Shown: piece by piece, positions 54,153 to 64,000 of the stretch | Layout: every line of letters begins with the position of its first letter | Position numbering within the stretch: the stretch's first letter is position 1 | Assembly: GCF_013368755.1 (NCBI RefSeq) | Contig: NC_049564.1 | Span: 1,806,001 to 1,870,000 of the forward strand | DNA from: Talaromyces rugulosus | Taxonomy: Eukaryota; Ascomycota; Eurotiomycetes; Eurotiales; Trichocomaceae | Length of the DNA stretch: 64,000 bases | Direction: 5' to 3' | The notes under the pieces: model-generated | Seen by the model: only the letters and a program-made list of their open reading frames with translations | Told to the model about the DNA's origin: nothing | Databases searched by the model: none | Translations under genes and position numbers: made by a program

Positions 54153-55635
54153 CTATTCCCTCTGAAAGTCTTCCCATGCCTTGTCAATCTCTTTCTCAGA
54201 ATCATAACCATAGCACCACATCTGTGTTGCCGGGTCACTCCATTGATTAGGGCTGTGAGCAAATGGAACTCCCTTAACTTCCGGTTCCATCGCTGCATCT
54301 CTTGCTTCTTGCCATGGACCATCGGGAATATGCCATAATTGACTGTTTAGAAGACTAGCCTGGTGCATATGTCCAGTACGCTTAATCCGCACCTTTTCGA
54401 AAATACCCAGAGCTTCTTGTAATTGAGCTGGAGACTGGATTTTTGACAACGCTCGTGCAAGAGCGGCTCCATCCTCAACAGCCATTGCGGCACCTTGAGA
54501 CATGTATGGAAGCATGGGGTGAGCGGCGTCACCCAAGATGAGTAAATTCCCTAAAACCCAACGATTTAGGGTAGAACCATTCATGAGTGGCCACTTGAGT
54601 GTACTATCAACCATTCCGATGATTTTTGTAACACTATAAACTGTGAGTAGGCGCGTTGAAACAGTAGAGGTACAGTTCTGAATAAACGTACACTGGATCC
54701 CAACCAACGAAGTGGTTCTTCATGTCGCTTATGTTATCTTTCTGACCCCATGTCGATGGGTCAGTGTCATCTGGATGAGCAAGAACGAAGTTGAAAGTTT
54801 TCCCGGAACCAATAGTATATGTCATGACATGTCCAGCATCCCCGACCCTGTTTTTCCTCCTCAATCTGTAGTCCAAAAAAGAAGAAACTAAAAGGAAGAA
54901 CTTACCACACATTCATTGATGGTCGATCCAAGACCCAAGAAACTTCAGGGTCATCTCGCATCCGATTCACGTCTACTATAGTCCGGTAAGCGGCAAGTCC
55001 TGACTGTTGAAATACCATATCTTGTCCCCCAAGGACGAGCTTGCGAGCAACGGAATGTATTCCTGAAATCCGATCAGTCAGATATTTAAGCCTCGCGAGA
55101 AGAGGAGAGGGTGTTTACCGTCCGCGGCAACAACCAAATCCGCGCCATGAATGTTACCATCCTCCAGTATAATCTGGCCTTTAATAGGATGATAATCGGA
55201 AACTTTACTCCCAAGATTGATCTCGATTCCCTCGTCCAGCGCTTTTTTATGCAAGGCAGACAGAAAGTCAGCCCTGTGAACTACGTAATACGGAGCATTG
55301 AAGCCATCGACAAAGTCTGGTATCAGTCTCGTATTTCCAATCACTTTGCCGTTCTGCCACCTTCGGATAACGATGGCCTCAGGCTCTGTGGCAAAAGGTT
55401 TCAGGTATTCCTCGATTCCAAGTTTTGAAAGTATTCTGGTAGAATTGGATGGCACTTGAATTCCGGCGCCGATTTCACTTAGCTCACGGGCTTGCTCATA
55501 AACAGTGACCTGATGGCCGCTTTGTTTCAATGCTATAGCTGTTGTTAAGCCTCCCAGACCAGCACCGACAACGATTATTGTGAGAGAAATTTTGCTGGTG
55601 TTCGCATGATCGTTGGAACTAGGCGGATGAACCAC
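54153..55635 (-). CDS. FAD-dependent monooxygenase (salicylate hydroxylase-like)
   Basis: Aromatic-ring or ketone hydroxylase of the class A flavin monooxygenases, 436 residues. Four exons: 55119-55635, 54906-55062, 54692-54847 and 54153-54633; introns 55063-55118, 54848-54905 and 54634-54691. Seen: the dinucleotide motif IVVGAGLGGLTTAIALKQSGH (residues 21-41, GxGxxG at 24-29), an ADLVVAADG motif (DG type), and near residue 310 the FAD-ribityl motif LGDAAHPMLPYMSQGA. Length is normal. It is convergent with the regulator gene and divergent from an amidohydrolase across 0.9 kb. Its substrate is unknown. Confidence 0.93.
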
Positions 55636-56524
55636 GTGTCTTGTGAATTCCAGACAGTTACTCGGATAAGATGGTTCCTAGGGTTATTTAATCAGAACAG
55701 AGTGTCTATAAGACCGCGAAACCCAGGTGGCTTACTTCAAGCTTCGGTTTTGCATCGACCGAAGTGTTCAACAACTGTTCGCGTGTCATTTTCAGCATAC
55801 AACTGGACTTGAAATTTTGATACCGGGGATTTCATTGCACACAAAAAAACCTTGCACTTGATTTCAGGCCTGGTGCTTATCTACCCCGCCAAAAATAATG
55901 CGGGGACCTCTGCATGTTACTCTACTCTTAAACAACATCTTGCTCTATATCTGCGTAGGTCAAGTGTTCATCATACACAGCTGATGATATAGTACATAGA
56001 GAGTATATTCTTAGTAACAATTATTTGAACCTCGGAAGAAAAACACTTATCTCCGTTTAGATGCAGCAAACACACCGGAGTTTAGATGCGGCTGGCGACA
56101 CGCGGAAATGCTTCATCCAGGGATGATTCTCAGGCTAAGACGCAGTTGGCAAGCGCAGGGTAGGTCGCTGATCATCATTACTAAGGATTCGCGACATTCT
56201 GGAACCGACGGCCGTTCGTCGCTCACTTTACTACCGAATCCTTCTTTTTCCTAGTCTAGACCACTGGATTCTTACCAATTTATGGCTGAGAATAAGTTCT
56301 GATCTATTAATTATGGAAAAGCACAGGCCATTATTTACTAGTGATTGCAGTGAAACTATACAGTGTTGATATTTTTGATGTGATTCGCTTCGTGCCGCCT
56401 AGTATCGGGTATAACCGGCAGAAAGATGTATTAAAACGCCGCACAGTATAAATTTATATATTCTTGTTACAACCACTCTCAAGTGCTCCTAGAGACAAGT
56501 CCACAAATCTTGCAGTTATTAAAA
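55636..56524. other. Divergent promoter region
   Basis: Between the monooxygenase and amidohydrolase starts. It contains a TATA element near the latter. The string CGGGTATAACCGG at about 56406-56418 is a possible weak regulator half-site pair. No gene seen. Confidence 0.5.
56447..56454 (+). promoter_or_regulatory. TATA box for the amidohydrolase gene
   Basis: TATAAATT about 75 bases upstream of the ATG at 56525, a good core-promoter position. Confidence 0.5.
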
Positions 56525-58093
56525 ATGGGTCACAAACTTTTGAGAGGCGGCACGGTCATTGCCTTCAACAATGCTACGCAGAAGGTTCAAGTGATCAGGG
56601 GCGAGTCGGTGCTAATAAAAGACGATCGAATCACAGCAATTGCTCCTGATGCCGATATCGAGACACCAAAAGACACAGAAATTATTGATGTCCATGGAAA
56701 AATCATCTCCCCGGGCTTTATCAACACCCATGTGCACATGTGGCAATCTGTCTTCCGCACCATCGGGCCCAATATCACTTTAGCACGGTATTTGGGAGGT
56801 TGGCTAAGTCAGTTTGGGCCTTCTACGGCTGCGGCTTTCAAGCCAGAGGACGTCTATATAAGCTGTTTACAAGGGTATATGGAAGGTCTATCCGGCGGAG
56901 TAACTTCTTATCTCGACCATGCGCACAATAACTGGGCGCCGGAGATGACCAGGCCTGGATTTAGTGCCGCTAAAGATAGTGGTGCGCGGGTTTGGTGGTG
57001 CTATGATGTTGCAAATCGCGACAACTTCCCATTTGAAAGACAGTGGGAGGCGCTTAGCGATATCGCGGCTAAAATTCCTGCGTCTGCGCTGGTTCAGCCG
57101 GGTATATCACTTGATAGTTTGTCAATGTCTTTCAAAAATGATACGGAAAATCACTTAAAATACACGCAGCAAATGATCGAGTACGTTGGCCCTTGTAGGC
57201 TTTGTTTGTGCTTGTCAATGAGTGATGCTAACACATCATAGGAAGCTTAATCTTCGAGCTATCACGGTGCATCACCTCGGTGGCCCTTGGCCTAGTAAGT
57301 CCCTTCGCTAAACCTGATTCTTACTTGTTTCTTACCAAATTTCCTTGCCTTTTGTTTACCAGCCGGTAACACGTCGCCTGCCTACATTTGCAACAATCAC
57401 TTCCACAGTGAAGAACATCCGGTGGTGTTTTCACACGCGGGATATCTCACTAGTGAGGAGCAAAAGGTACTACGAGACCACGGTTGTTTCATCTCCATAA
57501 CCCCGGAATCTGAATTCCATTTTGGCCACGGCCAAACCACCGGACATCTCGTTTCTGACCAGGCCGCTCTTGGGCTCGATACCAATTGGACTTTTTCCGG
57601 TGACATGCTTTCCCAAGCGCGTCTATGGCTTCAATCTGTCCGCCGATCGAATTTTGAACAGACTTTGGCCAAAGGGCTCCTCCCAAGCGAAAACCCTTTC
57701 GCTGTGGAACAGGGGTTTCTTATGGCTACCAGACAGGGTGGCCTGGCATTGAAGCGTCCGGATATAGGTGTCCTTCAGGTCGGAGCCAAGGCTGATATTC
57801 TCGTCTTCAATGGAGACTCGCCAAATATGCTCGGCTGGAGTGACCCCGTTGCAGCAGTCATGCTTCATGCGAACCCCGCCGATATAGAACACGTCTTGGT
57901 TGATGGAGAGTTCCGAAAACGAGACTTTAAACTCCTGAACGTCGGATGTGACTGGGATCAAGTGAAAGAAGGATTCTTGGAGGCAGCGCGACGCATTCAG
58001 CCCCTGGTTGCAGACCCACCCCCTATGCCTGAGAAGGTGTTTGGGGTAGGAGAGTTGGGGAGTGTTGAAACTGCAAGTACGATTCAGCCTTAA
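56525..58093 (+). CDS. Amidohydrolase family protein (TrzN/AtzA/cytosine deaminase-like)
   Basis: Metal-dependent hydrolase or deaminase, 479 residues. Exons 56525-57180, 57242-57294 and 57363-58093; introns 57181-57241 and 57295-57362. Seen: the N-terminal beta-sandwich, ISPGFINTHVHMW with metal ligands H69 and H71, LDHAHNNWAPE, ITVHHLGGPWP built across two splices, FSHAGYLTSEE, SITPESEFHFGHG, and ALGLDTNWTFSGDML with the likely catalytic Asp. The C-terminal QVGAKADILVFNGD is typical of the family. The natural substrate is not readable; relatives act on cyclic amides, guanine or s-triazines. The start was taken at the ATG with an AAAA context. It could hydrolyse an amide in the pathway product or in a growth substrate. 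Confidence 0.92.
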
Positions 58094-58710
58094 GCGGAAA
58101 TTTTGAAGTCGTTGGTTGAGAATCCAGTTTGTTGGGCGACAAGACACTGTTTTTTCCGTTCTGACTAGGCAGATGTGATCACTATCTTAGAGATGTAGAG
58201 TACTATATGCATTGACAGATATCAAAAAGCCTCAGGGTCGTGATTACTTTGAGGCCTATTAATTTGTCGGCCATTATTTGGGCAAACCGAAGGCACAAAA
58301 TTGAGCACTCTTTTCCCTATTTCGGCAAGGATGGCGCGCATCCGGTGCATGAGGTTTAGCTGCATTCTTCGAAACCAGCGTTGCATTGGCGGCGTGCCAG
58401 GACTGTTCGGACCGACATGTGTCTATATCGTCGCGAGAAACGTGCGAACAGCCGATGCAAGACGATTGTGGACAACTAATGATGACTGGTGGATGTTGTT
58501 GGTTTCTAAGCTATCTGAAAGTACTAATCTGAAAAGGCTGGCATTGGAATCTAACAATAACTAACCTTGATTTAATTAGATTTATCTTTTTTTCCGCGCA
58601 AATTAGCACTGTTTTCCACGGGGGCATTTTGCCAGAAGCTTGGTATATTATTGAGGTACCTGCCGTGATGCAATCATTGAAATGCTTGCTATTTAGCATC
58701 CTTCAGTACT
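58094..58710. other. Intergenic
   Basis: 3' flank of the amidohydrolase and promoter of the NmrA-like pseudogene. A small plus-strand frame at 58301-58564 has no domain and is not called. Confidence 0.5.
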
Positions 58711-59565
58711 ATGGCCACACCTCCTAGCATGCCCACAAGTGTGGACCCAGCTCAAGGTCCCATAACTATCGCTCTTCTAGAATCCACGGGCAAGACTGGT
58801 CGAGTCGTCCTTCGTCATCTTCTTGAACACAATGTGCCACACATGTTAAAAGTCTACGCACGCTCTATAAAGACACTGGAGAACCTATTCCCGGGAATTT
58901 CCTCGAACCGGCGCGTGCAGGTCTTTATTGGAGCGGTCACGGACCATGAGGTCATCGAACAGTGTCTTTCCAATGCTCGGATAATCATATACACTCTCGG
59001 GTCCAATGACTAGTCTCCGAGCACCGTTCTCAGGGATTATTATCGGACCCTAATGACAGCACTAGACGTGCTGAAGAAGAAAGAGGAGGATAAACGTGGA
59101 GATACATTGTACCAGAAGCCACATATGATCTATCTTTCGTCGTCATCTTGGAACGAACGTTTTATAGCCGCTCGCCCAAGATTCTTGACGTAGCTGATAA
59201 GATCCGCCTTTCAGCATGGTTACGACGATTTGAGGGAGGGTCAGAGAATCGTCCTTGCTGACCCATCCCTTGTATCCGTGCTGTTGGTACAGCCTGGTGT
59301 TTTGGTTGAAGAGGCAGGGGCTGGGCATGAAATAAACATTGATTCGATCACTCCCGGCGTCTCTTATGAGGATCTCGGCTCCGCTTTTGTAGAGCTGGCG
59401 CTGGAGCGCAAGTTTGACCAAATCAGACAAGTTGGCGTGTCTACGAAGGAGGGAAATAAAATCATCATACGATATGCTCCAAGAATTATCTATCGGATAA
59501 CCTGCGGGATCATCTATGTTTATTCGCGGAAGTGTATTCAATTCCCATCCGGTTTCATGCCTTGA
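58711..59565 (+). pseudogene. NmrA-like NAD(P)-binding protein with two in-frame stops
   Basis: One frame runs the whole length with family-like text, interrupted by TAG at 59011-59013 and 59191-59193. First segment: ITIALLESTGKTGRVVLRHLL (cofactor motif; the usual GATG is ESTG) and ARIIIYTLGSND. Second segment: PHMIYLSSSSWNERF. Third: VLLVQPGVLVEEAGAGHE and YEDLGSAFVELALER. The second stop falls where relatives have Trp (x-W-L-I-R), as expected from a single TGG to TAG change. No intron signals surround the stops. There are no frameshifts, so the loss is recent. It lies in the middle of the candidate cluster, between the amidohydrolase and the DUF4243 gene. Confidence 0.8.
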
Positions 59566-60094
59566 AATCTCTGCCATCTGTGTATTTCTAGGATAATGCC
59601 ATGATTATTGAGACGATGAAACTGGCTCGTTGGTAAAAATTTCTAGGACTCATTGGCCCACCAAGGCCAGGACGGAATTTTTCTTTAGTCGAATTAAGTT
59701 GAATTTTCAATTGCATTTAAGGCAGATCGTATTCTCCATGGTTAGATGTTCTGGACCTCTAGTTGCATAACATTGAATTATCGGGATTCGTAGTTCGGCC
59801 CACAAACTGTCCGAGGTTTTAAAGCCAGCTCCAACTGCTTCTCCGCAAATTGAACAAATTGAAAAATGTTATTACTAATTCGCCTTTATTTACAGTAAAT
59901 GTCTAGGTGTCAACCAATTATTCTTAGCATAGTTGGTTTATAAGATGAAAGTTGTCATTCATCTCAATACATGTATATTTGAAGCCAGAGAACAGCAGTT
60001 ACCCAGGATTGAGACAACATTGAAATATTGACATTCTTTAAATTTTATCCACCGCTAAAATTAAAAGAGAATTACTCTACAGATATCCTTTAAG
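59566..60094. other. Intergenic, AT-rich
   Basis: Promoter of the DUF4243 gene. No other feature seen. Confidence 0.5.
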
Positions 60095-61541
60095 ATGACA
60101 ATTACAGTCGCAAAGTTCCCGCGTGCCACGTTTCCACCCACTACATCACTAAAGAGTATCACACCTCCGCCATTTTTCGACTCTGTAAAGGTCTCAGATG
60201 AACGTAACCAGAAATTACACGAATTACTTCTAAAAGGGCACATGGCAGTGGCACCACTTGGAGACCCACAGTTGATTTTCCACAGCCATCTACCTCATGT
60301 AAGTATGGAATTATCTCTCGCTAGCTCTTGCAAGCTAATAAGTTCGATAGCTACTAGGATCCGCATAGGCCCTGGGTGCGGACTCTGATCAACTCATAAA
60401 AACATATGAACATGAAATTCAAAGTCTTAAACCCACCGAGGATGAAGACTTCGCCAGCAACGAAGTTATCACTAAGGAGGACTGGAGAAAGTTTCTCCAG
60501 CAAAAGAAGTGGGTTTATAGTAAAGGAGTATTATTATTAACGTCAGTCTAATGATTGATACGTAGGTTTGCTGTCGCATATGTCGGTTTTTTTTTACGAA
60601 GAAGTGAGAAAGGCAGATGGAGACTGGAAGAAAGTACTGAATGACTATCTGTTCTCTGGAGTGGAGCCGCTTATCAATGGCTATACTGGTGGACGCGAGT
60701 TTTCTCTCCTTGTCTGGCTGATTTTATATGCTAACAATGTTTCGATTTAGTTGGTCACCCGTTTATCCATCTAGCCTATGCCTATGAACTTCAAGACAAG
60801 GCAGTGGCAACGGAGGCTCTCAGTCTAGGCTGCACAGAGTACGATCCGTTACACACCTTGATAGACAATTACCCCGAGGATAATTCGACTTATAAAACGA
60901 CTTCTCTTGTAGAAGTTCTTTTGCGTATTCTGGAAGATAGTCGTTTTAACGGCATCCCTCCTAAAAAGGGCTATCTCAACATAGGAATAATTCTCCAGGA
61001 GCGCAATGACGCTGTTTTGGGGCACTGGAATGCATGGGAAGTGGATAATCCTGCGGAACAGTTACAACAGCTCTGCGATCTTTCGGTCTTGCTTGGCCTT
61101 GGTAGTGGATCCAGGCCTGGCTTGTTTGATTTTTACCTTGTTCATATCATGACTGTGGCCCACGCACTTTTGGTTCTCTGGGACGTGTTTCCAGACGAAT
61201 CGCGCGTCTCTATACTACGACAATACGCTCTTTTCACCATTCCGACGTATACTGTGCAAATGCAGCGGCCTTTCGACTTGAAGAAGATTGAAGAGGTGCA
61301 GACTGAAGGAAAGGATTGGAACTGGGTCATCAGCACCGCATTGAACCATAAATGGGCATTAGACGCCCATTTCTTCAAGGTTGTGAGAACTCCCAAAGTT
61401 TTTGAGGATCTGTTCGGTTCGAAGGATGACTTTTACCTCAACCCAGCAATCAAATTCGTTACTGAGTTTGATGGCTGGGAAGGATTTGGTGACGGCGTTG
61501 AAGGGTTTCTTCCCGATCGCGATGGATATAACGCTGAATGA
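60095..61541 (+). CDS. Questin oxidase-like protein (DUF4243), frameshift in a T9 run
   Basis: Member of the questin oxidase-like family (PF14027), Baeyer-Villiger-type ring-cleaving enzymes known from anthraquinone pathways. Exons 60095-60298, 60369-60508, 60566-60688 and 60751-61541. Seen: LHELLLKGHMAVAPLGDPQL, HSHLPHALGADSDQLIKTYEHE across the first splice, EDWRKFLQQKK, WKKVLNDYLFSGVEPLINGYT, and GHPFIHLAYAYEL, the family's conserved His block, across the last splice. Exon 3 works only if the run of nine T (60587-60595) is one base shorter. As written, the frame is lost after FAVAYVGFF, and exon length and phase also disagree by one. This is either a sequencing error in a homopolymer or a recent inactivating insertion. 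The rest is intact. Confidence 0.78.
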
Positions 61542-62105
61542 TCAATTGAAAAAAAAATGCCTGTTAAGATGTAATCAACTAGTAGTATTTTGGAACTTCG
61601 AATAGGAGTGAGCTGGTAACTTGTATGACTCTCTGGGTGGGAAATTCATGAAAAATTAAACTCAACAATTGTTATCATGTATTATCATCCTAATTTTCTA
61701 TTATGGCAATAGTATTTTCAACTATTATATTGCAGTAGAAAATTGAACAGATATATACTCTTAACAAGAGACGCGGTGGGCACAAATGGAAGTTAGCTTA
61801 GATACTAAGAAATTATATAGTTAATAGTAAAGTGGTTGTAGAACAGAAAGTATGACCCACTTTTCAGATTTGGTGGGGCGCGCAGTTGGTCTCTATGGAC
61901 CGCCCTTCCTAGCGCCCGTGATTCTGACCAATGGACTCCAATTACAAAGCCGGAGATAAACCACCGGAGGTAAGCCCTCGCCGGAAGCGTCAACCCACAG
62001 TCCCCCCATGCAAGTGTCAGCCTTTAGCCTCTCTTTCTATTTCTGTCCCTTGCTGCGTATATCATCAGCTTTTTCAAGACTCGAGGGAATTAAAGGTCGG
62101 CCAAA
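61542..62105. other. Intergenic
   Basis: 3' flank of the DUF4243 gene and promoter of the bZIP-like regulator. No gene seen. Confidence 0.5.
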
Positions 62106-63055
62106 ATGGAAAATTCAAACCACCCAACTGGACAGTCCGCTATGCCACTCGCCAACCAGAATCTATCAATCCAGTTTGGAATACTAGACGAGTGGATAGG
62201 GGTAACAGACCCCAAAAAGAGAAGGATAATCCAAAATAGACTTAATCAGCGACTCTCAAGTAAGGCTAGGGCCGTAGTGTCTTCATTATGTGCATTATGC
62301 TAACTAGTTGCATAGGGGAACGTAGGCGAGCAACAACGAAGAAGACAGGTCGTTCCAAGCCCCGAGGCACTTGGCCGCCTACAGCAATAGGGTCCACCAG
62401 TAAGATCAACTTTGCACAGTTAGACGAATGTCTTATTTTCGGTCCAACTTCCGAGAAAGCAAGGCAAATAATGCAGACTCTGGAAGCTATGATCCACACA
62501 GAGTTTGCGCTGGGCTCACCGAACGCGGACATGCTTCTTGGAGTGACTCGGCTAAATATCTTGCGAGCCCTAAACACCAACACTGATGTTCTCGGATACG
62601 ATAGCGTTAAGCTGATGAACGACGACGCTCAATCCCCGTTCAACATGGTAGGCCCTATGGCTGCAGATAGCGAAGGAACGCTATTACCACTGGCGTTGCG
62701 ACCAACGCAGATTCAGCGCACCGTGCCACATCATCCTTGGCTTGACCTGTTCCCAATTCCGCGAATGCGAGATATTATGATATTGGCAGGCGATTCATAT
62801 GACGATGTGCGGTTATGTCACGATATGCTGGGTGACCGATATTCCCGTATCGATCTCGAAGGCAAGGCTGGCCTGATAGTGTGGAAAGATCCCTGGGATC
62901 CAACTGGCTGGGAAGTCACACCAACATACATGAAATTTTGGGGGTGGACAGTGGAGGGCTGTTGGGATCTTTTCAGTTCAACCAATGCATGGCGAGCCAA
63001 ACGTGGAGAAAAGGCTTTATTTAAATTGCCCGAGGAAGGTGGCGAGTATAGTTAA
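62106..63055 (+). CDS. DUF3425 protein with bZIP-like basic region
   Basis: Likely transcription regulator of 297 residues. Exons 62106-62259 and 62316-63055; intron 62260-62315. Seen: WIGVTDPKKRRIIQNRLNQRLSRERRR, formed across the splice. This resembles a bZIP basic region (N-x-x-x-Q-R in place of the usual N-x-x-A-x-x-x-R), and no clear leucine zipper follows. The C-terminal part has the DUF3425 hallmark HHPWLDLFPIPRMRDIMI and GLIVWKDPWDPTGWEVTPTYMKFWGW. Such proteins are frequent near fungal metabolite genes and are often orphan regulators. It lies between the DUF4243 gene and the SDR at the right border. Confidence 0.9.
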
Positions 63056-63139
63056 CAGTTCAATACTTCGATGGAACCTTGGCCAGTGGATTTAAAGCAT
63101 ACAACGTATATATAGCTACTACATGTTAAAATATTCTAG

Positions 63140-64000
63140 CTATTCCTCTGCTCCAACTAACTTCAGCGACAAATCCCAGAGCTGTGATTCCTTTTCTGGG
63201 CTATAAGCATGCGGGGCATATCCACGGCCCCAAGGCCCGTCTTCAGGGTTCCACGGCTGTGCGACTTGAACATTTTCGAGATATTTACCTCCCAGCCCAT
63301 CCAACGACTTGGAAATTGCTGCCCAAACAGTAGTGGCGGCACCCTGTTCGGTGTTCTTTAATGTTGGTTTTAGCGTAGGATCGGTAACCATAGCTTCCTT
63401 GTTCTCCTCAGAAACGTGCTTCAGCAATGTCGTCTCGACTATACCGCCAGGATGTACACTAAAAGCTCGCAGTCCTCGGTTATTGTACCGACGATTTGCC
63501 TCATTGGCTGTCCAGAGATTGGCAGACTTGCTCTGGCCGTATGCTTTCCATGGATCGTAGGCGTCGGTCTCGAAATTGTAATCGTCGAGACGGACCTCTC
63601 CGAATCGATGCCCCATGGAAGAAAGAAACACTGCGCGAGATTCAAATCCTATGGCAGCTCCTTTCAGTAGGGCTGGGCGCAGAAGAGTAAATAACAGAAA
63701 GTGACCGAGATGATTTGTGCCAAATTGTAATTCAAACCCGTCTTTTGTCCGGCCTTCTGGGACAGCCATTATGCCTGCATTGGCGATGAAGATGTTTAGC
63801 GTGTTATCCCCTTGCGCTTTAAAGAGCTCTGCGCAGGCACGCACACTGTCGAATGAGCCAAGTTCGAGCGGCAGCAAATGCACACGAGATGAACTAGCCA
63901 ACTCTTCACCCAGTGCTTGCTTCGCTCTAGCGAGATCGCGGGCAGTTAAAAACAGGGTTGCGCCTGTACGAAAGAGCACTTTGGCTGTTTCTGCGCCTAG
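63140..64000 (-). CDS. Short-chain dehydrogenase (retinol dehydrogenase/WWOX-like), 5' end beyond window
   Basis: NAD(P)-dependent SDR open at the right edge; the first 287 codons' worth of visible sequence lacks the start and the glycine motif, whose end is the LGAETAKVLF at the border. Seen: ATLFLTARDL (cofactor-binding strand), IFIANAGIMAVPEGRTKDGFELQFGTNHLGHFLL (the NAG motif and the N-x-L-G-H-F-L helix diagnostic of this subgroup), VFLSSMGHR with the catalytic Ser, and AYGQSKSAN with Tyr and Lys. The C-terminal PGGIVET matches relatives. The substrate is unknown; it may or may not be part of the cluster. Confidence 0.92.
   Translation of the reverse strand, partial: LGAETAKVLFRTGATLFLTARDLARAKQALGEELASSSRVHLLPLELGSFDSVRACAELFKAQGDNTLNIFIANAGIMAVPEGRTKDGFELQFGTNHLGHFLLFTLLRPALLKGAAIGFESRAVFLSSMGHRFGEVRLDDYNFETDAYDPWKAYGQSKSANLWTANEANRRYNNRGLRAFSVHPGGIVETTLLKHVSEENKEAMVTDPTLKPTLKNTEQGAATTVWAAISKSLDGLGGKYLENVQVAQPWNPEDGPWGRGYAPHAYSPEKESQLWDLSLKLVGAEE

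Noticed and set aside
58301..58564. 87-codon plus-strand frame between the amidohydrolase and the NmrA-like pseudogene
   Set aside because: No signal peptide, repeat or domain. Considered as a second small precursor gene, but it has no repeated core.

Overview
The window looks like nuclear DNA of a filamentous ascomycete, most likely a Eurotiomycete (Aspergillus/Penicillium type). The genes are mostly single units with short GT-AG introns of about 43-104 nt. Their products are typical of such fungi: a LaeA-like methyltransferase, a hydrophobin, Zn2Cys6 regulators, a GH64 glucanase, UstYa- and DUF4243-type enzymes. There are no operons, ribosome binding sites or CRISPR arrays. I recognised no tRNA or rRNA genes and no intact transposon.

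Layout. 0-8 kb: the 3' part of a LaeA-like methyltransferase, a coiled-coil nuclear-type protein, a hydrophobin and a secreted FG-GAP/VCBS repeat protein, separated by AT-rich gaps. 8-20 kb: a decayed 2-oxoglutarate (2OG) oxygenase pseudogene, a divergent pair of an intact 2OG/Fe(II) oxygenase and an MFS anion symporter, an unrecognised acidic protein, a DUF985-type cupin and an F-box protein. 20-32 kb: an UNC93-like membrane protein, a BAHD-type acyltransferase, an NAD(P)-binding (NmrA/epimerase-like) protein, a purine nucleoside permease-like protein and a frameshifted aminoglycoside phosphotransferase (APH)-like kinase. 32-40 kb: an SDR, a Zn2Cys6 regulator, an SDR pseudogene, a capsule/GT32-type glycosyltransferase and a secreted GH64 beta-1,3-glucanase. 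40-44.3 kb: 4.3 kb without a credible gene.

The most interesting part is 44.3-64 kb, which looks like a specialised-metabolism cluster built around a ribosomal peptide. At 48593-49215 is a small secreted protein: a signal peptide, then eight tandem 17-20 residue repeats with an invariant 11-residue block (ELYPAPDLGRI). The repeats end in KR, QR or ER, the layout of Kex2-processed fungal RiPP precursors of the ustiloxin/phomopsin/asperipin (dikaritin) type. About 1.2 kb upstream and divergent is a UstYa-like (DUF3328) oxidase with both HxxHC motifs, the hallmark tailoring enzyme of that class. Downstream follow a cytochrome P450, a Zn2Cys6 regulator, an FAD monooxygenase, an amidohydrolase, a broken NmrA-like gene, a questin-oxidase-like (DUF4243) gene with a homopolymer frameshift, a DUF3425 bZIP-like regulator and an SDR. 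An MmgE/PrpD enzyme lies on the other side. I do not recognise the core peptide from any described compound. The inferred scheme is secretion, Kex2 cleavage, then oxidative cyclisation at the single Tyr of each repeat by the UstYa protein, perhaps with the P450. Cluster borders and the roles of the distal genes are inference.

Several genes are visibly broken: 8312-11337, 30188-31761, 35640-36060, 58711-59565 and a one-base excess at 60587-60595. The window is therefore accessory sequence in active decay, or carries some assembly errors.
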